Positions 1 to 5,100 of a DNA stretch of 5,707 nt are shown here, piece by piece (position 1 is the first letter of the stretch; each line of letters begins with the position of its first letter). This stretch comes from Chitinophagales bacterium. Its GTDB lineage: Bacteria > Bacteroidota > Bacteroidia > Chitinophagales > UBA2359. The stretch covers positions 1 to 5,707 of the forward strand of contig JAHDIA010000115.1 in NCBI GenBank assembly GCA_020631035.1, given 5' to 3'. Under the pieces are notes generated by a model, which ran no database searches, was not told where the DNA came from, and saw only the letters and a program-made list of their open reading frames with translations. Position numbers and translations under genes: made by a program.

Positions 1-1576
1 CAATGATGAGATAATTGCTCAATCGCTTGGTGGTATTTTTGAGTTTGATTGTTGGCCTTATGGCACATATACATTCTATGCTTTAAATTATCAAGTCACT
101 ACATTAGATGTAGATACATTAAACTCTTTAGGTGATTTGGCAAGTGTATGCTTTGACACTTTGAGATTGGAAATGAACATTACAATCAACGAACCCAACT
201 GTGATGATGGATGCGACTTAACAGCAGACTCATTCGACTCTGTGAATTGCCAATGCATCAATGAGCCACCTGCTGTAGACGATGGATGTACCAATTATGA
301 ATTCAATCCAGACAATTGTACATTGGTTCAAATCATTCCCGACTGTGACGACCAAGACGAATCCACTTTTGACAGTTTTGATTTGGAAACTTGTGAATGT
401 GTCCACTTGACCATCATCGAAGGATGCTTGGACAAAGAAGCCTGTAACTTCGACCCAATGGCAAATGTAGAAGATGGCAACTGCATCTACCCAAGCGACT
501 GCGACACCGACTTATGTACCAATGGTGGTAGCTATGTTTGGGATGACGAAACTTGCGAATGCGTCCTAGACCAAGTAAGTACCTTTGGCTGTACCGACCC
601 TACCGCTTGTAACTACGATGCCTCTGTCGATTGCGATGACAATAGCTGCTATTATGCCAATGGCGATTGCGATTGTACCGATACCTTTGGATGTACCGAT
701 GAACTAGCTGACAACTACAATCCTGATGCTAGTTGCGACGATGGTTCTTGCGAATACAAAAGTGAATGTACTTTAGAAGCCTCTGCTGAAGCCATCTGTA
801 ATCCGCAAGGAGATATGTATCAACTACTCTTGGTCTTCACAGGCGATTTGAGTGGAGAGGGCTACCTCATCGTCAACAATCTTACTGGCGAAAGTTTCCA
901 AATCAATGAACCTTTCTATACCACTACTTCCTTAGAGGTGGGGACTGGATATTCATATTCTGTTTTACTGGCAAGCGATACCGATTGTGGTATTTTGTTC
1001 TCTTCGGCTGTAGTCAGTTGTACCGTCACTTCTGTCGAACTAATGAGGTTTGAAGGCAACACCAAAGATCAAGGCAACTTACTTCAATGGACGACTGCTA
1101 GTGAAGAAAACAGTAGTGCCTTTATCCTTGAGAAGTCCAAAGATGGACAAGACTTTAAATACTTAACTCAAGTAACTGCTCAAGGCAATAGCAATACCGC
1201 CCAACACTATCAAGCTTGGGACAAAAATGACATTGTTGGTACTCGCTATTACCGCTTGATTGAACTAGATAGAGATGGCAATAAAACAATCGTATCCAAT
1301 GTCATTGCCTTGAATAGAGCAAGTACACAAAGCATTAGTGTGGCTCCAATTCCTGCTACCGATAAGATTCAAATTCAATTTAAAACACTAGAAGCAGGTA
1401 ATGCCAATGTTCATATTTTTGACATTACGGGTAAATCGCTCGAAACTCAAAACATTGAAACCACTGTGGGCAACAACCAAATCAATCTAAACATTGCCCA
1501 CTACCCTAGCGGAACCTACTTCCTACAAATCACCAATGGTCAAAATAAATGGATTGCTCGATTTGTTAAGGAATAA
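1..1576 (+). CDS. Secreted Cys/Asp-rich multidomain protein with T9SS type A sorting domain (5'-truncated by window)
   Basis: The reading frame is open from the first full codon at base 2 to a TAA at 1574-1576, giving 524 visible residues; the true start lies upstream. Visible residues 1-55 are the end of an Ig-like beta domain (core YGTYTFYALNYQ, then VCFDTLR). Residues 67-250 are Cys/Asp-rich: three CDDG-type repeats and three GCxD-type repeats. Residues 256-343 are an unassigned beta-rich stretch with further cysteines. Residues 344-440 match the FN3-like domain often found before T9SS tails (LLQWTTASEENSSAFILEKS, then SKDGQDF and YYRLIELDRDG). Residues 445-524 are a type A sorting domain. 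The product is therefore expected to cross the outer membrane by T9SS and to be attached to or released from the surface. No enzymatic motif is visible, so an adhesin or binding role is only inferred. It is followed by a terminator and then by a paralogous gene. The frame and T9SS assignment are secure; the function is not. Confidence 0.93.
   Translation, partial: NDEIIAQSLGGIFEFDCWPYGTYTFYALNYQVTTLDVDTLNSLGDLASVCFDTLRLEMNITINEPNCDDGCDLTADSFDSVNCQCINEPPAVDDGCTNYEFNPDNCTLVQIIPDCDDQDESTFDSFDLETCECVHLTIIEGCLDKEACNFDPMANVEDGNCIYPSDCDTDLCTNGGSYVWDDETCECVLDQVSTFGCTDPTACNYDASVDCDDNSCYYANGDCDCTDTFGCTDELADNYNPDASCDDGSCEYKSECTLEASAEAICNPQGDMYQLLLVFTGDLSGEGYLIVNNLTGESFQINEPFYTTTSLEVGTGYSYSVLLASDTDCGILFSSAVVSCTVTSVELMRFEGNTKDQGNLLQWTTASEENSSAFILEKSKDGQDFKYLTQVTAQGNSNTAQHYQAWDKNDIVGTRYYRLIELDRDGNKTIVSNVIALNRASTQSISVAPIPATDKIQIQFKTLEAGNANVHIFDITGKSLETQNIETTVGNNQINLNIAHYPSGTYFLQITNGQNKWIARFVKE
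200..751 (+). repeat. Cys/Asp-rich repeat cluster (six short modules) in gene 1
   Basis: Two module types alternate. The CDDG type has 19-21 residues, begins Cys-Asp-Asp/Thr and ends CxC; copies lie at 200-256, 344-400 and 500-562. The GCxD type has 21 residues with the pattern GCxDxxACNYDPxAxxDDGSC; copies lie at 422-484, 587-649 and 689-751. The modules are rich in Asp and Asn, which suggests disulfide-stapled loops that may bind Ca2+; the calcium part is inference from composition. The same two module types occur in the downstream gene. In the GCxD series the cysteine positions shift: copy 1 has Cys at repeat positions 2, 8 and 21, copy 2 at 2, 8, 16 and 21, and copy 3 at 2, 16 and 21. Confidence 0.85.
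1334..1573 (+). other. T9SS type A C-terminal sorting domain (coding segment)
   Basis: The last 80 residues of gene 1 show the usual features of the Bacteroidota C-terminal sorting domain (Por_Secre_tail family): an initial SVAPIPATDKIQIQF segment in the place of the common YPNPA..xxxxxF motif, a central HIFDITGKSLE strand-turn, a YPSGTYFLQI motif, and a short basic end, WIARFVKE. In known systems this domain is recognised by the T9SS translocon and usually removed by the sortase PorU. The first motif is slightly atypical, with PIPA where PNPA is usual, but the spacing of all elements is normal. Confidence 0.92.
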
Positions 1577-1603
1577 ATAGAGAATTGATAATTTAATATA
1601 TTT

Positions 1604-1647
1604 AAAGGAGGTACTTAATAAAACAAGTATCTCCTTTTTTATTTTTT
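1604..1647 (+). terminator. Rho-independent terminator after gene 1
   Basis: The left arm 1604-1616 (AAAGGAGGTACTT) pairs with the right arm 1625-1637 (AAGTATCTCCTTT) over 13 positions with a single G-T wobble, around the 8-base loop AATAAAAC. The right arm runs into a T-rich tract to 1647 broken by one A. The hairpin begins 27 bases after the stop codon of gene 1. This is a strong intrinsic terminator and suggests that gene 2 is transcribed separately. The A-rich left flank is not long enough to make it a convincing bidirectional terminator. Confidence 0.88.
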
Positions 1648-1770
1648 GGAGCAATCCCGATGCATCGGGATTGTCGCTACTTATTTGCCGAAATGTCGGA
1701 CCACCGCTATCCATTCCAAGCCTGTGGGCGAATAATTATTTGCCCCTACACAGGGCTTTCCATTGCTATC
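1642..1770 (-). repeat. Interspersed intergenic repeat, copy A (minus orientation)
   Basis: Read on the minus strand, an arm GATAGCAATGGAAAGC (1770-1755) is followed by a 37-base self-complementary centre (1754-1718), then a second arm GGAATGGATAGC (1717-1706), then the 22-bp palindrome, and finally GCTCCAAAAAA (1651 down to about 1642). Within the centre, CCTGTG (1721-1726) pairs with CACAGG (1749-1754), and there is a further imperfect stem around the palindrome AATAATTATT (1731-1740). Copy B at 1959-2066 has the same arm-hairpin-arm layout in the opposite orientation. No coding capacity is apparent. I recognise the style as a short intergenic repeat of Bacteroidota genomes from memory only, and cannot name a family. 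Confidence 0.6.
1652..1673. repeat. Perfect 22-bp palindrome
   Basis: The segment is exactly its own reverse complement, with half-site CAATCCCGATG. It lies 5 bases beyond the terminator T-tract and inside repeat copy A, between the second arm and the terminal GCTCC. With no unpaired loop bases it could be extruded as a cruciform or bind a symmetric protein dimer. It could also simply be the variable hairpin part of the repeat element. No equivalent palindrome is seen in copy B. Confidence 0.8.
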
Positions 1771-1802
1771 GGGGCTATTCTATTTCGTTCACTTGCATTC
1801 GC

Positions 1803-1816
1803 AAAAAACGTTTTTT
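1803..1816. repeat. 14-bp A/T palindrome around CG
   Basis: Six A, CG, then six T form a perfect palindrome just outside repeat copy A. It might act as a weak bidirectional terminator or as an element boundary. The stem is almost entirely A-T, so a strong terminator is unlikely. Confidence 0.5.
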
Positions 1817-1856
1817 AAATCTATACAAAATCAATCAGTATGCATTTATTTAAAGT

Positions 1857-1864
1857 TAAATTTG
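1857..1864 (+). promoter_or_regulatory. Candidate Bacteroidota -7 box for gene 2
   Basis: TAAATTTG matches the TAnnTTTG -7 consensus of the Bacteroidota primary sigma factor exactly. It is the only exact match I found between the terminator and gene 2. No TTG or TTTG -33 element lies at the usual distance upstream, so the call is weak. If used, it would give a leader of roughly 250 bases that includes repeat copy B. The rest of 1817-1958 shows nothing else I can support. Confidence 0.28.
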
Positions 1865-1958
1865 TATTTTGTGACTTGCATTTAGATTAACATCTAAAAA
1901 TTGAGCCTATATACTTACAGAGAGTCGACGGAGCACCACAATATGCGAAACTACGCTG

Positions 1959-2066
1959 GATAGTAGCGGATAGCTCCCATTCGCTTGGTTTACCAAGCAA
2001 ATGGGACTAGCAGCGGATAGCCAGGAGACAAGTTCGATTGAAAACAAAAACGTTCCGTCCTAAAAA
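1959..2066 (+). repeat. Interspersed intergenic repeat, copy B (plus orientation), with strong hairpin
   Basis: The arm GATAGTAGCGGATAGC (1959-1974) matches the copy A arm at 12 of 16 positions. A 35-base centre (1975-2009) follows, then the second arm GCAGCGGATAGC (2010-2021), which matches copy A at 9 of 12. The element may end at TCCTAAAAA (2058-2066), similar to the GCTCCAAAAAA end of copy A. The centre is a hairpin: TCCCATTCGCTTGGT (1975-1989) against ACCAAGCAAATGGGA (1992-2006), 15 pairs with one C-A mismatch. The 10-base direct repeat AGCGGATAGC (1965-1974 and 2012-2021) flanks it. The centres of A and B share no obvious sequence, yet both fold, so structure rather than sequence seems conserved. 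It lies 56 bases before gene 2 and would be in its leader. Confidence 0.62.
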
Positions 2067-2122
2067 CTTACCTATTTATTTTATCATTGCTTAGCTTATT
2101 GGCTAAACCAAAAAAATCAAAG

Positions 2123-2197
2123 ATGAAAAAAAGATTCTCTCAGTTTTGTTGTTTTTTGCTTTGTTGTTACTTATTCAATATTTCCAATTTGTATGGG
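2123..2197 (+). other. Signal peptide coding segment of gene 2
   Basis: The N-terminus has a basic start (MKKR), a hydrophobic core FCCFLLCCYLFNI, and a polar end SNLYG. The likely signal peptidase I site is after Gly25, giving a mature N-terminal Gln, which is common among T9SS cargo. Four cysteines in the hydrophobic core are unusual. Confidence 0.82.
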
Positions 2198-5100
2198 CAA
2201 TGTGTCGAAGGCGAAATGTCAGTATTGTTGATAATTGACGGTTCTACTTCCATTGACCCAGAAGAAATGTATTGGGGGCTTTCACAAGTTCCCGACAATT
2301 TTGTTACCCCCTTACCTACCGATGTAGACAATTACATCATATCAAACGATGATCCAATAGGAGGACAAGTTAGTATTGATTACAGTTCTGGTTCGGCGGT
2401 TGGTTTAATTGATAGTTTTATCATTTGCTTGAATATTGACTCTATTTATTTTATCACTCTTTATGATTCGGAAGGCGACCAGTGGGATGGAGGTACTTGG
2501 TCTCTAAGCATTTTGGAGGTAATAGGCGAAACTGATCACCCCAGCAATGGTTGTGATTTGGTTGTCGAAGCTCCTGTTGACACCTATATAGCAGATCCCA
2601 ATGTCATCAATTATAATCAAAGTACTTATGGTATCTATCCTGCCCATCCTTATTTACCAAGCCCTTTTGAAATATGTAATCCTGATACAGTTATATTCGG
2701 TTGCACCAATCTTGGTGCTTGCAACTACGATCCCCAAGCCAATACAGATGATGGTAGTTGCATTGCTACCATAAACATGGATTATGAAGTAAATGTAGAT
2801 ATCAATGGCGAAACAGATTTCCCCTCTCTTTGTCATGCTTATGATACGACTGAAACACTCACTGTTACAATACTAGACACCCCTTTTGTACTAGGTTCTA
2901 ATCAGATTACTTATGTGTTAAACAATAGTAGTGGACAGATTTTATCTGTTCAAGATAACAATGTATTTGATTTATCAGACTATGCAACAGATTATGGTAA
3001 ATACCTAACTATTTCAATATATTTGGAAACTGGAGGTTTATCTTTTTTTTATGGCACTACTTGGAGCATAGAGGGATGTTATGATTTATTGCATTCCCAT
3101 AGTTTTTTTCTAAGTGATTATGATGGTTGTGATGATGGTTGTGATGTGACAATAGACAATGTAGATGGGTACGATTGTACTTGTATTTATACAGCCAATT
3201 GTGATGATGGCAATCCCAACACAAATGATATATATGATGAAGTCAACTGCCAATGTATTTATGAGTTAATTGATGAATGTAGTACATTGCCTTATACCAA
3301 TGTTGAGAAAATATGGTCTGAAAATTACAATGATTATGCTACTTTTAGAGACATACTACCAACAGATGATGGTAATTATGTACTGGTTGGAATGCATGAT
3401 TTCAATGTTTTTGGAGATTATTACATTATCAAAATAGATGAAGATGGCAATCTTTTGTGGGAACAGACTTATGGAGGAACGAGTTGGGATGAAGCTACAG
3501 CCATTACACCTAGCAACAACGGTGGCTTTTTGGTAACTGGATTTTCTTATTCTGATGCAGGTTTATTCAATATTAACAATGGACACAATGATACCTGGAT
3601 ATTGCAATTAGATGCAAGTGGGAATATTGAATGGATGCAAAACTATGGCAACAATTCTAGAGATGAAATTCAAGATGTCTTGACAGTAGATGATGGCTAC
3701 ATTATGACTGGAAAGAAAAATGATGATGTGTGGATAATGAAATTGGATTTCTCAGGCAATGTTGTTTGGGAACAATTATATGGTGGTAGCGATCAAGATA
3801 TTGGCTTTGGCATCATTCAAGCCATTGACGATGGCTACCTAATAACTGGACGAACTAGATCCAATGATGGTGATATAAGCAACAGCTATGCAGACTATGA
3901 CTATGATTATTGGCTCATCAAGACTGACGATTTAGGCAATTTGGTTTGGGAAAAAACATATGGAGGAACATCAGGAAATTCATTTGAAGGAGCATATGAT
4001 ATCATTGAATGCAATGAAGGAGATGGCTATATTATGGTAGGAGTAGGCTTTTCCAATGATGGCACCATCACTAACAGCTATGGTGCTAGAGATGGTTGGC
4101 TTATCAAAGTTGACCTTAATGGAGAAGTAGTTTGGGCTCAAAATTATGGAGACGAATATGGGAATGTTTTTTACACCATTAACTCCACCGAGGCAGGTGG
4201 TTACCTTATGGGGGGAGCTACATCGGACTCTCTTGGAGAACCTGGTCATTGGGTAGTAAAAATTGACGGCGATGGCAATGTATTGTGGGATGCAAAGTAT
4301 GCAACCTTTCCAAGTAGTATAGAAAATGCAGTTTATGCCATACAGGAATTACCCAATGAAGATGTTTTAATTGGAGGGGAAGCCTATGTTGACCTTGGAA
4401 GTGTGGCTAGACTGGGAAGTGTATCTGTTGGCGGTTTTGTCTGTCAAGCAAATGCTGGAGACACCCTTATTCAAAATACTCCAAACACTACTATTTGCGA
4501 CAATATTCCTGTTTATACAACGCTCAATTACAATGAAGATAGTTGCTATACTCATACTTATATCTTAATAGATGATGGCAGCAATGTGGTCGCACAAACA
4601 GAAGATGGCATTTTTGATCTAGGTAATTTGCCTTATGGTGCGTATACTTTTTATGCCTTAAATTATCAAACAAATACCTTGTCTATTGACACTTTGCTTA
4701 ATTTAGAAGATTTGACAAATGTATGTTTTGATACTTTGAGAATGACTTTCACCTTTAATGAAACAAATTGTGATGACAACTGTGAGTTGACCAACGACTA
4801 CTTCGACGAAACCACTTGCCAATGTGTCAACGAAGCTCCCCTATCAGATGACGCTTGTTTTATTTTTGATGCCGAAAATTGTTTGCTTGTACCCATTGAG
4901 TTTGAATGCGATGACTCCTGCGACTTAACCACTGATACTTTCAATTATGATACTTGTGAGTGTGAGTTTAGTGAACCAGAAAATCTAGGAGATGGCTGCT
5001 ATCTATTATCAGAAGAATGTGCCCCAGGTGAAATGGCTGTCTTAATGGTGCTTGACATTACCCAAAGCTCGTCTTATGGAATGTATTGGTCATTAACGCC

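Noticed and set aside
137..139. TTG as the start of gene 1
   Set aside because: The frame is open through the beginning of the window, and the residues before it (visible residues 1-45) align with gene 2, so this is an internal Leu codon.
1523..1714. Minus-strand reading frame of 63 codons overlapping the end of gene 1
   Set aside because: It runs through the terminator and the sorting-domain codons on the opposite strand and encodes a low-complexity sequence; it is a shadow frame.
1671..1853. Small plus-strand reading frame of 60 codons in the gap
   Set aside because: It lies across repeat copy A and the A/T palindrome, has no recognisable protein features, no plausible upstream signals, and is explained by the repeat.
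1975..2006. Hairpin of copy B as a transcription terminator
   Set aside because: It is stable but is followed by CTAGCAGCGG, with no T-tract on either side, so it does not fit an intrinsic terminator.
1959..2021. CRISPR-like array
   Set aside because: Only two 10-base direct repeats with one self-complementary interval are present; there is no series of spacers and no cas gene.
2186..2203. Lipobox (LYGQC) making gene 2 product a lipoprotein
   Set aside because: The residue before Cys27 is Gln, not the Gly, Ala or Ser needed by signal peptidase II. Cleavage by signal peptidase I before Gln26 fits better.
2219..2265. VWA/integrin-like MIDAS motif (LLIIDGSTSIDPEEM, pattern DxSxS)
   Set aside because: It resembles the first strand of a VWA domain, but no later MIDAS Thr or Asp segment follows, the domain is too short, and copy 2 (LMVLDITQSSSYGMYW) shows that the conserved feature is the MYWxL strand of a different beta domain.
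3980..4249. Minus-strand reading frame of 89 codons inside gene 2
   Set aside because: It lies opposite well-conserved propeller codons and has no family resemblance.
4367..4568. Overlapping short reading frames on both strands inside gene 2
   Set aside because: Both are opposite or out of frame with the end of the propeller and the following Ig-like domain. The hydrophobic stretch of the plus-strand frame is a by-product of ACT/TTT-rich codons.
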